A stretch of 34,431 nt of DNA from a virus, in IMG/VR virus record IMGVR_UViG_3300042294_001138, positions 1-34,431 of that record; one strand, written 5' to 3'. A model generated the notes under the pieces. The model searched no databases. It was not told where the DNA came from and saw nothing but the letters and a program-made list of their open reading frames with translations. The translations under genes and the position numbers were made by a program. Below, one piece after another: positions 1 to 9,208 of this stretch (the stretch's first letter is position 1; the number at the start of each line of letters is the position of its first letter).

Positions 1-216
1 TGTACGATATCGCTTTACAAGCTGGCCCTGAGTTTTTGCGTGAGAAGTTGGCTGACTTTGACCGTCAGTTGCTAAGTGCTATTACTGATTATGCGGCTAG
101 CCCAGAGTTTTCTAAGAACGCTTTGGATGGTTTGAACCGTATTAACCGTAATGACTTTGGCAAGATGTCTGAGTTAATGAAACGCGTTAATAAAGACAAG
201 TTGATTAAAAATTACT
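1..216. repeat. Terminal overlap, left copy (pairs with 34216-34431)
   Basis: Bases 1-216 match 34216-34431 in register (offset 34215). The seven differences are all within the first 89 bases, at 11, 20, 62, 72, 77, 80 and 89; all seven are synonymous in the virion-protein frame. Bases 90-216 are identical over exactly 127 nt. This implies a circular or permuted genome of about 34.2 kb, with bases 1-89 perhaps from a co-occurring variant. It is not a conventional direct terminal repeat, whose two copies would be identical. Confidence 0.93.
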
Positions 217-938
217 CTGAGCGTATGGGCGAAACCGCTACCGCTTGGAAACGTGCCAATGAGTTAGAGAACTCTACTAAGATTGACCAAGTTAATTTAA
301 TTAAAGATCAGATGTATTCTGGTCAGATTAGTGGCACGGTTGCTTTAAACCGCATCAAAGCTCTTGGCGTTAATTTGCCAGACTCAGAGCGTAAGGCAAT
401 GCTTGATGGCGATAACGCTGGTGCTAACGCAATGATGTATGGCCAGTTTGAGTCTTTGGCTGACCGTCAGCTGGTTGGCGAGAACTACTTTGATGATTTA
501 GCTAATGCAAAAGTAATTAGCTGGAAACAGGCTAACACGCTTAAAAAGGTAGTTCGTAACGATAATCCTGAGATGAGCCGCGCTAGACAGTTTATCCAGA
601 ATAGCCTTGGCGTACCAGATATGATGGCTCCTGGCTTTGGTAATGAGAAAGCCACAGTAGCTAGCCTTAATAAGCAACTAACAGAGGCGCAACAAAAAGC
701 CAGGATTGCTGGCGAGGCATTTAACCCAATGGCATTTGCTGATGAGCTGGTTAAGTCTAAAGAGGCTCAGAACGTTATTGTTAAGCAAAAGAATAAATCT
801 GAAAGAATAGCAAAAAGGTTTGAGGCTAAAAAGGTTACGTATGACCCAACTCGCACATATACTGCTGATGATTTAGACCGTCTTAAGTTTAATAAGTCTG
901 AGGCAGAGGCAATTCTTAGAATCCAAAAAGAGCAATGA
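1..938 (+). CDS. Internal virion/core protein, C-terminal part (5' end lies at 33540-34431)
   Basis: The frame is open from the first full codon at base 3, and the 311 residues here continue the protein starting at 33540. Joined through the terminal overlap they give one protein of about 537 aa. The sequence is helix-rich, charged and alanine/asparagine-rich, with no signal peptide and no motif I recognise. Its place after tail tubular and gp14-like genes and before two very large proteins is where podoviruses encode internal core/ejection proteins, so that role is inferred from position. The methionine at base 36 is internal and should not be taken as the start. The gene ends with TGA at 936-938, just before the next start at 940. 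Confidence 0.8.
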   Translation, partial: YDIALQAGPEFLREKLADFDRQLLSAITDYAASPEFSKNALDGLNRINRNDFGKMSELMKRVNKDKLIKNYSERMGETATAWKRANELENSTKIDQVNLIKDQMYSGQISGTVALNRIKALGVNLPDSERKAMLDGDNAGANAMMYGQFESLADRQLVGENYFDDLANAKVISWKQANTLKKVVRNDNPEMSRARQFIQNSLGVPDMMAPGFGNEKATVASLNKQLTEAQQKARIAGEAFNPMAFADELVKSKEAQNVIVKQKNKSERIAKRFEAKKVTYDPTRTYTADDLDRLKFNKSEAEAILRIQKEQ

Positions 939-939
939 T

Positions 940-3189
940 ATGATCGATCAAAGATTTATGAACCAGTTGGCTGACGATATGCGTGAGCCAGAAGAGCCAG
1001 TTCAAGAAGTAATGCTAGCATCTGGCCCAGTAACGTCTGATATGCCGCAAACTGGAGTTAGGGTTGGCAGAGCTGGAATAACACCAGCACAATCAGCAAA
1101 AGCTGGTGGTTTAGATCGCCCATTGGTTGCCCTATTAGATACGCTTGCTGGTGCGTTACAGGGCGCTACAGCGCAAACTCTTGGCTTGCCTGGAGACATA
1201 CGATCTATTATTGACATGATTGCTCAAGAGGGTGCAACCAAGTATTTAGGCGAAAGAACAATGCCTACTACTACAGAAATGCAACAAAAGTTACCAGCAG
1301 TTATTCCACAGGGCGTAGCCAATCAGGCTGAACGTGAATACACAGCTAAAGTTGCAAGCGATATAGGAACGTTTCTACCAGCGCCAGGATTATTAGACGC
1401 TCCAAAAGTAATCAAGGGAGCTGTACAAGCTACCAAGAATATGCCAGTTGGCATGAGTACACAGATGGTTGGCGAAGGCGTTAGCGATCTTGGATTCTAC
1501 TCGGCCGCCAAACAGGCTGTAGATTCTATCCAGCAACCAAAGGGAACTGGCGAGCAATTCCTAAAGCAGATTGAAAAGACTCCTGGAGTTAAGCCAGAAG
1601 AGATTAAGTGGACTGGCTTAGATGACTTCTTAAAGTCTAAGAAAACAGTTACCAAGGCCGAGGTTCAAGAGTACCTAGATAAGAATCGGGTTGAAGTTAA
1701 AGAGGTTCAGTTGGGCGGTGGTTATGCAACTATTGAAAAAGAGCTAAACAAACAAGGCTACGAACTTAATGTAGATATGGATGGTGATTGGAGCATATTT
1801 AAAAATAATGAATATGTTGAGCTTGATGAATTGCCAGCAGATTTGCAAAAGTTTGTAATGGAAAACAGTCCAGGAAAAACTGAAACTAAATTTTCTAAAT
1901 ACACCCTACCAGGCGGCGAGAACTACAGAGAGATATTGCTGACTTTGCCAGCTAAACCAGATGTTGTTCGGCAGATGGCTGATGGGTCTTGGATTGTTCA
2001 AGGAACAGAAGGCTCGGAAGGTTTTTATGGAAAAACAAAAGAAGAGGCTATCGAAAGATTTAGGAGTGGAAGAGCAAGCAGTAAAGAGTTCAGCTCTCAA
2101 CATTTTGACCAAAAGAATATATTGGCTCACATGAGGGTTAACGACCGTGTAGATGCTGACGGCAAGAAAGTGTTATTTGTTGAAGAGGTGCAATCTGACT
2201 GGCATCAGGCTGGGCGCAAGAAAGGTTATAACACTCCAGAGCAACGCGCAAAAGATCAACAAAGATTAGATGCTCTTGATGCTGAGCGCAAGACGCTAGA
2301 GGCTGAAAAAGCTAGATTAGAAACTTTGGCAGAACCATTTACCAACCAAGGTAAAGATGCGCCAGCAGACATATTAGATCAATGGAATATGACGGCTAAT
2401 CGCCTAAATAATCTCCAGCGTGAATATGCACCAATAGCAAACCAATTAGCTACTGGTGGCTCAACCGTACCAGACGCCCCATTTAAAACCACATGGCATG
2501 AGCTAGCTCTCAAGCGCGCTATCCAAGTGGCCGCTGAGGGTGGCTATGACCGCATAGCGTTTACGACTGGCAAGACTCAGGCAGAGCGTTATGACTTGAG
2601 CAAGCAGATTGGCCAGATTAATGCTCGACCAACTCCAGATGGAAAAATAAGTTTAGAGGCTTTAACTCCAGATATGGGCGAACAAGTAATTCAAAGGGTT
2701 GTAATGGCTGATGAATTGGATGACATTGTTGGCAAGGAAATTGCGGATAAGATTAGGACTCAGATTGAATACCCCAAAAATTTTGATGACCGCGGCAAAT
2801 CTGTAGAGCTTTCTGGTCTCGACCTTAAAGTTGGCGGCGAAGGAATGAAAGGCTTTTACGACCAAATCCTACCTAAGTTTTTAGACAAATACGCTAAGAA
2901 GTGGGATGCTAAAGTTGGCATGACTGACATACAGGCTGGCACTACTGCTAATAAATCTTTTACAGAAGCTCTTAATAAATCAGAGTTTGCTAATGAATAT
3001 AAAACTGCGTCAGACAAGAGAAAGTCTGAGATTGTTGACATTATTACAGAACGCATGAAAAAAGAAAATGTTGCAGTCCAATATATTGACATTACCCCTA
3101 AAATGAAAGAATCTGTTTTAACTAAAGGACAACCGTTATTTGCTATTGGCGCTGGCGGTGCGGCGGTGCAACAAGAGGAGAATGAGTAA
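940..3189 (+). CDS. Large polyvalent-type virion protein (749 aa)
   Basis: This long protein has a low-complexity N-terminus (about residues 1-60) and a glycine/alanine-rich stretch that could contact membrane (about 60-150). A conserved-looking block at about 385-430 contains HFDQKNILAHMRVND and VEEVQSDWHQAGRKKGY. A charged coiled coil lies near 445-500, followed by a block with TWHELALKRAI and YDRIAFTTG at about 514-550. I recognise the VEEVQSDWHQ/ELALKRAI module from very large phage polyvalent proteins but do not know its activity. It probably sits in the virion and is ejected with DNA (inference from position). Its stop overlaps the next start (TAATG at 3187-3191), which indicates translational coupling. 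Confidence 0.75.
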   Translation: MIDQRFMNQLADDMREPEEPVQEVMLASGPVTSDMPQTGVRVGRAGITPAQSAKAGGLDRPLVALLDTLAGALQGATAQTLGLPGDIRSIIDMIAQEGATKYLGERTMPTTTEMQQKLPAVIPQGVANQAEREYTAKVASDIGTFLPAPGLLDAPKVIKGAVQATKNMPVGMSTQMVGEGVSDLGFYSAAKQAVDSIQQPKGTGEQFLKQIEKTPGVKPEEIKWTGLDDFLKSKKTVTKAEVQEYLDKNRVEVKEVQLGGGYATIEKELNKQGYELNVDMDGDWSIFKNNEYVELDELPADLQKFVMENSPGKTETKFSKYTLPGGENYREILLTLPAKPDVVRQMADGSWIVQGTEGSEGFYGKTKEEAIERFRSGRASSKEFSSQHFDQKNILAHMRVNDRVDADGKKVLFVEEVQSDWHQAGRKKGYNTPEQRAKDQQRLDALDAERKTLEAEKARLETLAEPFTNQGKDAPADILDQWNMTANRLNNLQREYAPIANQLATGGSTVPDAPFKTTWHELALKRAIQVAAEGGYDRIAFTTGKTQAERYDLSKQIGQINARPTPDGKISLEALTPDMGEQVIQRVVMADELDDIVGKEIADKIRTQIEYPKNFDDRGKSVELSGLDLKVGGEGMKGFYDQILPKFLDKYAKKWDAKVGMTDIQAGTTANKSFTEALNKSEFANEYKTASDKRKSEIVDIITERMKKENVAVQYIDITPKMKESVLTKGQPLFAIGAGGAAVQQEENE

Positions 3190-6044
3190 TGGCATTTAAA
3201 CCATTAACCGAAAGATTGGATGAGTTATCCTCTGCTGAGCAAGAGGTAGAGCAAGTTGCGCCACCAGAGGTACAGCTAGACCAGCTTATACCGCTAGAGA
3301 ATAATGGCCAAGAGTTTGAGCCAACTTTAGTAGCTGGCCCTCTTAAATTTGTAGAGGCAATTAAGAAAGCGCCTAAGCGTACCGAGAAACCCATGATCTC
3401 GCCAAAGGCAGACATGGAAAAAGTAGGGCCATATCAGGTTATCCGTGAGGATGCTGGTAAAGCTCAGCAAGTATTAGAGACTGCGCCTACCGCACCCGTA
3501 GCTGGCAAGCCACCAGAGACCACATTTAACCTAGATATGATTACTGGGGATGATGGCTTTAAACAGTATATAGACGCTACAGCACGAGTTTACGGTGCAG
3601 ATAAGATAGAGCGTGTCAGCTATAAAGAAATCGCCGCTAAGGCCGCAGAAGAGGGCTACGATGAGGCTTTCTTAAATACCATCCTAGACCCATCCAGAGT
3701 AACTGAGGCCAATGCGGCTAATGCCTATAAGATGATGCTTGCTTTAGTTGATGCTAATAAACGGGCATTTGATTTGGGTGAGCAAGTTAAGGCCGCTCAA
3801 GCTAGCGGCACTTTAACCGATGAACTCGGTAGCGAATTTAGACAGGCCATTAGCCTGGCTGGTAACTTATCCCTAGCCATCAAAGGCCGTCAGGTTGATA
3901 TTGCTAGAACCCTTGGTATTTTCTCTCAGGCTCGCTCTTCAACCATAGAGCGTGGCGCTCAGTTGCAAGCCATTATGAATGAGGCTGGCGGGATTACATC
4001 TGTGTTTGATCTGGCCAATAAGTACACAGCTCTTGGCAATCCTAGCGCACGTGCAAGGCTAGCCGAGAAGGCTATTGGTAGCTCAGTTACCGATATGTGG
4101 ATGTCAACCTGGATTAACGGTTTGCTATCTAGCCCAGTAACCCACGCCAAGAATATTGCTGGCAATATGTTCTTTGGTGGGCTACAGATTCCAGAGCGGA
4201 TGCTTGCGTCTGCGATTGGTAAGGGTCGCAACTTCATGTTTAAAGGTGGAGAGCAAGCCATTTCTGGGGATGAGCTGTATGCTCAGGCTATGGGATTCCT
4301 ACAAGGCATCCGCGAGGGTGGAGAGATTGCTGGTACTGCGTTTATTAAGAATCAACCTACAGACCCATTCCAAAAGATCGAGGCAACCAGAGCTGGCCGT
4401 GGCGAGTTCGATGTTGACTTTGGTGATAGCGATGCTGGCAAAGCCATGTCTAATGCTCTGCGTTACTGGGGTTCGTTTGTAACGATTCCTGGCCGCGCCC
4501 TAATGGCTGAGGATGAGTTCTTTAAGGCTGTTGGCTACCGCATGGAATTAAACGCTCTAGCTACCCGCGAAGGTAGCAAGATGTATAAGAGCATGATTGA
4601 CTCTGGCATTGATGCTGATAGTGCGGCGCAACAATCCTCTGATTTGGTGGCTAGTTTGCTAGCTAATCCAACTCCAGATATTGAAGAGGCGGCTAAGAGT
4701 GCGGCTAGAGTAGTTACGTTTACTAAGGAATTAGAGCCAGCTTTACAGGGAATCCAGAGAGCCGCTCAGAATCCTTTGATTAAGATGTTTGTGCCATTCG
4801 TCAGGACTCCAACCAACATTACCCTAGAGGCGATGGCTCGGACTCCAGGCTTAAACTTTGCTAGCCCACGGTTCTGGGGAGACTTTAATGCTGGCGGAAT
4901 TAAGCGCGATCAGGCTTTAGCCCGTGTTACTTTGGGTAGCGCTTTGATCTACTCAGTATCAGCTGGCGTATTTGAAGGTCGAGTAACTGGCTATGGCCCA
5001 ATGCGGATGGAAGACAAGAAAGCCCTAGAGGGTACAGGCTGGCAACCATTCTCTTTCGTCTTTGATGCTAAAGATGTTGACCCAGATTTGTTAGCTCGCT
5101 TTGAACAGCTGACTACGGTTAGCCGTGGCCCAGATAAGATTTACGTATCCTATGCTGGCCTAGAGCCAATCGGTACTTTGCTCGGTATTGGCGCAACCTC
5201 TGGCGAATACGCCCAGATGACCCCAGGCGGTGAGGATTTGGATAAGATGATGATGGGCGGCTCGCTTGGTGTGTACCAATATCTTGGCGATACCCCTATG
5301 CTGTCTGGCTTTAGCGACATTATGAAGGTCTTTACCTCTGGCGCTAAGGATGCGCCTACCATGTTCTATGACCTGATTAGCAAGGTTTCTCGCCAGATGT
5401 CTGAGGTGTTTATTGGCGGCTCGCCATTGGGCGCGCACAGCTCTTTGGTTGCTACGGTTGAGCGGATTGTCGATCCAAGTAGATCAAACGTAATGCCGTC
5501 TGAGGCTACCTTTAAGGCTGGCACCCTAGAGCCAGCGGTTCGTGGGTTCTATGAGGCTGTCAACTATTACAAGTCTCGTAACCCATTGACCTCAGATAGC
5601 CTACCCCGCTCACTAGACCCAATTACGGGCGAGGTTGAGACGGTCGGCAAGGGCAAGCTGTATGAGGCCTTTAGCCCATTTAAGGTATCAGATGGTAAAT
5701 ACAATCAGGCTAAGGCTGTATTAGTAGCTTATGGCGTACCGATGTATATTCCACCTAAGAGCTTTGACGGTATCCAGTTGTCAGCCCAGCAATACAACCG
5801 CTGGATTGAACTGGCCACCAAGGATGGGGTATTGGCTGAAAGGATCGCCCAGTTGGGTGAATCTCCAGCTTTACAGAGTTTAGCTGGCAACGACTTAGGT
5901 AAGGCTCAAGCCATTATCAGTAAAGAGATATCGGACTCATACTCCAATGCTAAGCAGATGCTCATTGCAGAAGACCCAGATTTATTCGATATGGTCAAAG
6001 AGGCTGACGAATATAAACGGGATTATGGTAAGTACAAACGCTAG
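3189..6044 (+). CDS. Large polyvalent/internal virion protein, LPD38-like (951 aa)
   Basis: A central region at about residues 300-330 (TWINGLLSSPVTHAKNIAGN) and a later PFVRTPTNITLEAM segment near 535 resemble the LPD38-type domain of phage polyvalent proteins. There, hydrophobic helices with a conserved S/GP-TH-N motif recur. Glycine-rich hydrophobic patches around 325-345 and 570-590 may insert in membrane. The N-terminal 110 residues are proline/glutamate-rich and probably disordered. Sitting directly before the tail fibre and coupled to the preceding large protein, it fits the role of the largest ejection protein (T7 gp16 position), though I see no lytic transglycosylase motif. The family assignment is from memory of motifs. 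Confidence 0.7.
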   Translation: MAFKPLTERLDELSSAEQEVEQVAPPEVQLDQLIPLENNGQEFEPTLVAGPLKFVEAIKKAPKRTEKPMISPKADMEKVGPYQVIREDAGKAQQVLETAPTAPVAGKPPETTFNLDMITGDDGFKQYIDATARVYGADKIERVSYKEIAAKAAEEGYDEAFLNTILDPSRVTEANAANAYKMMLALVDANKRAFDLGEQVKAAQASGTLTDELGSEFRQAISLAGNLSLAIKGRQVDIARTLGIFSQARSSTIERGAQLQAIMNEAGGITSVFDLANKYTALGNPSARARLAEKAIGSSVTDMWMSTWINGLLSSPVTHAKNIAGNMFFGGLQIPERMLASAIGKGRNFMFKGGEQAISGDELYAQAMGFLQGIREGGEIAGTAFIKNQPTDPFQKIEATRAGRGEFDVDFGDSDAGKAMSNALRYWGSFVTIPGRALMAEDEFFKAVGYRMELNALATREGSKMYKSMIDSGIDADSAAQQSSDLVASLLANPTPDIEEAAKSAARVVTFTKELEPALQGIQRAAQNPLIKMFVPFVRTPTNITLEAMARTPGLNFASPRFWGDFNAGGIKRDQALARVTLGSALIYSVSAGVFEGRVTGYGPMRMEDKKALEGTGWQPFSFVFDAKDVDPDLLARFEQLTTVSRGPDKIYVSYAGLEPIGTLLGIGATSGEYAQMTPGGEDLDKMMMGGSLGVYQYLGDTPMLSGFSDIMKVFTSGAKDAPTMFYDLISKVSRQMSEVFIGGSPLGAHSSLVATVERIVDPSRSNVMPSEATFKAGTLEPAVRGFYEAVNYYKSRNPLTSDSLPRSLDPITGEVETVGKGKLYEAFSPFKVSDGKYNQAKAVLVAYGVPMYIPPKSFDGIQLSAQQYNRWIELATKDGVLAERIAQLGESPALQSLAGNDLGKAQAIISKEISDSYSNAKQMLIAEDPDLFDMVKEADEYKRDYGKYKR

Positions 6045-6091
6045 ATTTTTTATGGTAAATCAATTAGATTTGGGAAGAACAAGGAACTAAT

Positions 6092-8851
6092 ATGGCCGAT
6101 TACGCAATATCCAACGTACCCCGTAGAGTGGTTTATGCCAATACTGGCGTAGGCCCTTATGCCTTTACGTTTGAAGTCTTAGTAGCTACCGATATCGCTG
6201 TATATCGTGGTAGCACTTTGCTAACTCTAACCACAGATTATACGGTTTCAATTAATACGAATGGTACTGGATCAGTTACCCTGGTAACAGCTGGTACTGG
6301 CAACATTACGATTGTGGGTGCTAGAGCAATTCAACGCACTAGCGACTATACGACAGGCGGGGATTTGTTCGCAAGCACCCTCAATACTGACCTAGATAGC
6401 CAGACGATCTACGCTCAGCAAGTTGCTGAGACCGCAGAGCGCGCATTGAAAGCGCCAGTCGTTGATCCGACCGATATCAACATGACCTTGCCAGCCAAAG
6501 CAACTCGCGCTGGTACGGTATTGGCTTTTGATTCCCCATCTGGTAATCCCGTTGCTGGCCCATCGATTGCATCTGTTGGTACCGTTTTGGGGAATATTGC
6601 GAATATTAATACGGTAGCCACCAATATTGCTAGCGTTAATACTGTAGCTACAAATATTACTAACGTTAATACAGTTGCTGGAATTAGCGGTAATGTAACC
6701 ACGGTTGCTGGAATCAGCGCAAACGTAACGAGCGTAGCTGGTAACGCAACCAATATCAATACGGTAGCTGGCTCGATTGCTAACGTTAATACGACTGCAA
6801 CCAATATCGCTAGCGTTAATACTGTAGCTGGTGAATTAGGTGCTGGCCAAGACGTAACCGTAGTAGCCGCTGATTTAACTGGTGATGATGATATCGGTAC
6901 TGTGGCTGGATCGATTGCTGATATTAATATTCTTGCTCCTATTGCCGCAGATATCTCTACGGTGGCTGGGATTGACTCAGATGTTACTGCGGTAGCCGCA
7001 GATGCTACTGATATTGGTACGGTTGCTAGCAACATTACAAACGTCAATACAGTTGCTGGAATTGATACCGAAATAACTACGGTAGCTGGCATAGATACTG
7101 AGGTAACTACTGTAGCTGGCATAGATACCGAGGTAACTACGGTTTCTGGCATAGCGGCTAACGTAACGACTGTGGCTGGCATTAGTTCAAACGTTACTAC
7201 TGTGGCTGGTATCAGTTCTGATGTAACAACTGTAGCTACAAATGTTGCTGATATTACCAATTACTCTGACACCTACCTTGGTGCTAAGACAACTGATCCA
7301 ACTGTTAGAAATGACAGCTCTGCTCTCCAAGCTGGTGATTTGTACTTTAATACTGCTGATGATGTAATGAAGGTATATAGCGGTAGCGCATGGCAAGCCG
7401 CTTATGTTTCTTTGTCTGGTGCGCTGATTGCTGTTAATAATCTTTCTGACTTAACTAACACATCTGCGGCTAGACAGAATCTTGATTTAGAAATTGGCGT
7501 AGATGTACAGGCTTACGATGCTCAATTAACCGATGTTGCTGGGTTATCACCATCTGACAATAATTTTATTGTTGGAAACGGAACTAATTTTGTTACCGAA
7601 TCTGGCTCAACGGCTCGTTCTAGTTTAGGATTGGGTACGATTGCTACGCAAGATTCAAACAATGTTACGATTACTGGTGGTTCTGTATCTGGAATCACAG
7701 ACTTGGCTGTAGCCGATGGTGGTACTGGAGCGTCTGATGCCTCTGGAGCCAGAACTAATTTGGGTCTTGCTATTGGCACAAACGTACAAGCCTACTCAGC
7801 GGAGCTACAAGGTGCTACTCAAGGTGGTATTTATGGCATGAAGAACCGCATCATCAATGGTGCGATGGTGATTGACCAGCGTAATGCTGGTGCGGCAGTG
7901 ACTGCTTCAGGTGCGTTTCCTGTTGATAGGTTTTTTGTTCAAAATTCAACAGACGGTGCTTTTTCAGCACAGCAAGATTCTTCTACTCCAGTTGGCTTTG
8001 TTAATTCATTAAAATTTACAACAACAACAGCAGATGGTTCACTGGCGGCAACTCAATTTAGTCGTGCTGTGCAAAGAATTGAAGGCTTTAATTGTGCAGA
8101 CTTAAATTGGGGAACTGCTAACGCAAAAACTGTTACTTTGTCTTTTTGGGTTCGTTCTTCATTAACTGGCACTTTTGGCGGTGCTTTATCAAACTCAGCA
8201 TTTAATCGTTCTTACCCATTTACCTACACAATTTCAGTCGCTGACACATGGGAACAAAAATCAGTAACAATTGCTGGTGATACAACAGGAACTTGGCTTA
8301 CCACAACTGGAATTGGGATTGAAGTAAATTTTGGTCTTGGTGTTGGAACTACTTATAGCGGAACTGCTGGAGCATGGGCTGGTGCTGGGTATCTTTCAGC
8401 TACAGGCGCAACATCCGTAGTCGGCACAAACGGAGCAACTTTCTACATCACAGGAGTTCAGCTAGAGGTAGGCTCTACAGCTACTAGCTTTGATTACAGA
8501 CCTTATGGAACTGAATTAGCTTTGTGTCAGAGGTATTATTACAAAATTGCAGAGGGTGGTTCTGCTTATACTCAATTTGGTGCTGGTCGAGCATTTAGTG
8601 GAACAGAAGGTAATGGAATAGTCCCATTCCCTGTGCCAATGCGTTCTGCTCCAACCTTTGCTTATTTAGGTGCGGTAGGTGATTATGACTTTAGCCCAAC
8701 TGCAATTACTGGTGGTGCTGTGCCAGCATCTAATACGCACATGACTGTTGGTATGACTTTTTCATCTATTACTAGCGGTTCAATGTTTTGGTTAGGTGCT
8801 AATGCTGGAGCAAGTGGCCCTGCTGGATTTACTTTTAGTGCGGAGTTATAA
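6092..8851 (+). CDS. Tail fibre protein, T7 gp17-like N-terminus
   Basis: Residues 1-150 match the T7-type tail-fibre attachment domain (start MADYAISNVPRRVVY, then YAFTFEVL, then an ALKAPVVDP linker). Residues about 167-390 are a run of decapeptide repeats, listed separately. Residues 395-580 hold SGALIAVNNLSDL and two further ARxNLxL-type repeats typical of fibre shafts. From about residue 585 (MKNRIINGAMVIDQRNAG) a C-terminal beta-rich receptor-binding domain follows, including a FYITGVQLEVGS-type segment common in phage fibre tips. The start is supported by AAGGA upstream of ATG at 6092. The tip-coding DNA is visibly more AT-rich and less repetitive than the shaft, suggesting modular exchange. 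Confidence 0.93.
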   Translation: MADYAISNVPRRVVYANTGVGPYAFTFEVLVATDIAVYRGSTLLTLTTDYTVSINTNGTGSVTLVTAGTGNITIVGARAIQRTSDYTTGGDLFASTLNTDLDSQTIYAQQVAETAERALKAPVVDPTDINMTLPAKATRAGTVLAFDSPSGNPVAGPSIASVGTVLGNIANINTVATNIASVNTVATNITNVNTVAGISGNVTTVAGISANVTSVAGNATNINTVAGSIANVNTTATNIASVNTVAGELGAGQDVTVVAADLTGDDDIGTVAGSIADINILAPIAADISTVAGIDSDVTAVAADATDIGTVASNITNVNTVAGIDTEITTVAGIDTEVTTVAGIDTEVTTVSGIAANVTTVAGISSNVTTVAGISSDVTTVATNVADITNYSDTYLGAKTTDPTVRNDSSALQAGDLYFNTADDVMKVYSGSAWQAAYVSLSGALIAVNNLSDLTNTSAARQNLDLEIGVDVQAYDAQLTDVAGLSPSDNNFIVGNGTNFVTESGSTARSSLGLGTIATQDSNNVTITGGSVSGITDLAVADGGTGASDASGARTNLGLAIGTNVQAYSAELQGATQGGIYGMKNRIINGAMVIDQRNAGAAVTASGAFPVDRFFVQNSTDGAFSAQQDSSTPVGFVNSLKFTTTTADGSLAATQFSRAVQRIEGFNCADLNWGTANAKTVTLSFWVRSSLTGTFGGALSNSAFNRSYPFTYTISVADTWEQKSVTIAGDTTGTWLTTTGIGIEVNFGLGVGTTYSGTAGAWAGAGYLSATGATSVVGTNGATFYITGVQLEVGSTATSFDYRPYGTELALCQRYYYKIAEGGSAYTQFGAGRAFSGTEGNGIVPFPVPMRSAPTFAYLGAVGDYDFSPTAITGGAVPASNTHMTVGMTFSSITSGSMFWLGANAGASGPAGFTFSAEL
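6590..7259 (+). repeat. Decapeptide (30-bp) repeat array in the tail-fibre shaft
   Basis: About 22 consecutive ten-residue units of the form (N/T)TVAG-I-x-x-(N/D/E)-(V/I) are encoded here, for example NTVATNIASV, TTVAGISANV and TTVAGIDTEV. Adjacent 30-bp units around 7060-7150 are almost identical in DNA. This is a protein-coding repeat, likely a trimeric beta-structured shaft, and is prone to length change by slippage. Confidence 0.9.
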
Positions 8852-9058
8852 ATGTATAAAGTATCTATTGATTCTCGAAATAATACAGTCAATGGTATTT
8901 CTAGGCTTGATGACAACGCTTGGATTCCACTTGACCCAGCAAACACCGACTATCAAACCTTTAAAAAAGAAGTATTAGCTGGTGCAGAACTGCAAGATGC
9001 CGATGGGAATGTGATGACACAAGAACAGGCAGACGATTTTATTAAGGAGCTTCCATAA
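8852..9058 (+). CDS. Small protein downstream of tail fibre (68 aa)
   Basis: The start ATG directly follows the fibre stop, and the stop overlaps the next ATG (TAATG). Residues 1-30 (MYKVSIDSRNN, then ISRLDDNAWIPLDP) look beta-stranded. The C-terminal half (YQTFKKEV, ADGNVMTQEQADDFIKEL) resembles the short acidic helical tails of proteins often encoded just after phage fibre genes, some of which help fibre assembly. No catalytic motif is visible. A fibre-assembly or accessory role is inferred only from position. Confidence 0.7.
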   Translation: MYKVSIDSRNNTVNGISRLDDNAWIPLDPANTDYQTFKKEVLAGAELQDADGNVMTQEQADDFIKELP

Positions 9059-9204
9059 TGTTTATCATTGATTGGGTCATGGATAAATTTGGCTTTGTGC
9101 AAAAAGCTAGCATTGAGTTTCCGATTGCTAAGCCAGTAGCCAAGAAACCAGTTAAGAAAACTGTACGTAAAAACGTACGTAAAACTGTACAAAAGAAAGG
9201 ATAG
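9058..9204 (+). CDS. Small basic-tailed protein (48 aa)
   Basis: An ATG at 9058 overlaps the preceding stop and the frame runs to TAG at 9202-9204. The product begins MFIIDWVMDKFGFVQKAS and ends in a lysine/arginine/valine-rich tail (about residues 24-48) with an internal short repeat of the KxVRK type. Perfect stop-start coupling and no gap to either neighbour support translation. The basic tail suggests nucleic-acid or phospholipid binding. The function is unknown to me. Confidence 0.6.
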   Translation: MFIIDWVMDKFGFVQKASIEFPIAKPVAKKPVKKTVRKNVRKTVQKKG

Positions 9205-9208
9205 GGTC

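Noticed and set aside
36-938. Independent 300-aa gene starting at base 36
   Set aside because: The frame is open through the window edge and continues the gene from 33540; the methionine is internal.
6590-7259. Possible CRISPR-like array (regular 30-bp period)
   Set aside because: The repeats are contiguous, in frame and degenerate, without unique spacers. They encode a fibre shaft.
6415-7260. 281-aa open frame on the minus strand with ATVVT-type repeats
   Set aside because: It is the antisense shadow of the tail-fibre decapeptide array; the regular composition keeps the opposite strand open. No ribosome site or operon context supports it.
6092-8851. Diversity-generating retroelement target in the fibre tip
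   Set aside because: The capsid and Bbp19-like genes recall BPP-1, but no reverse transcriptase gene and no template repeat were found in the window.
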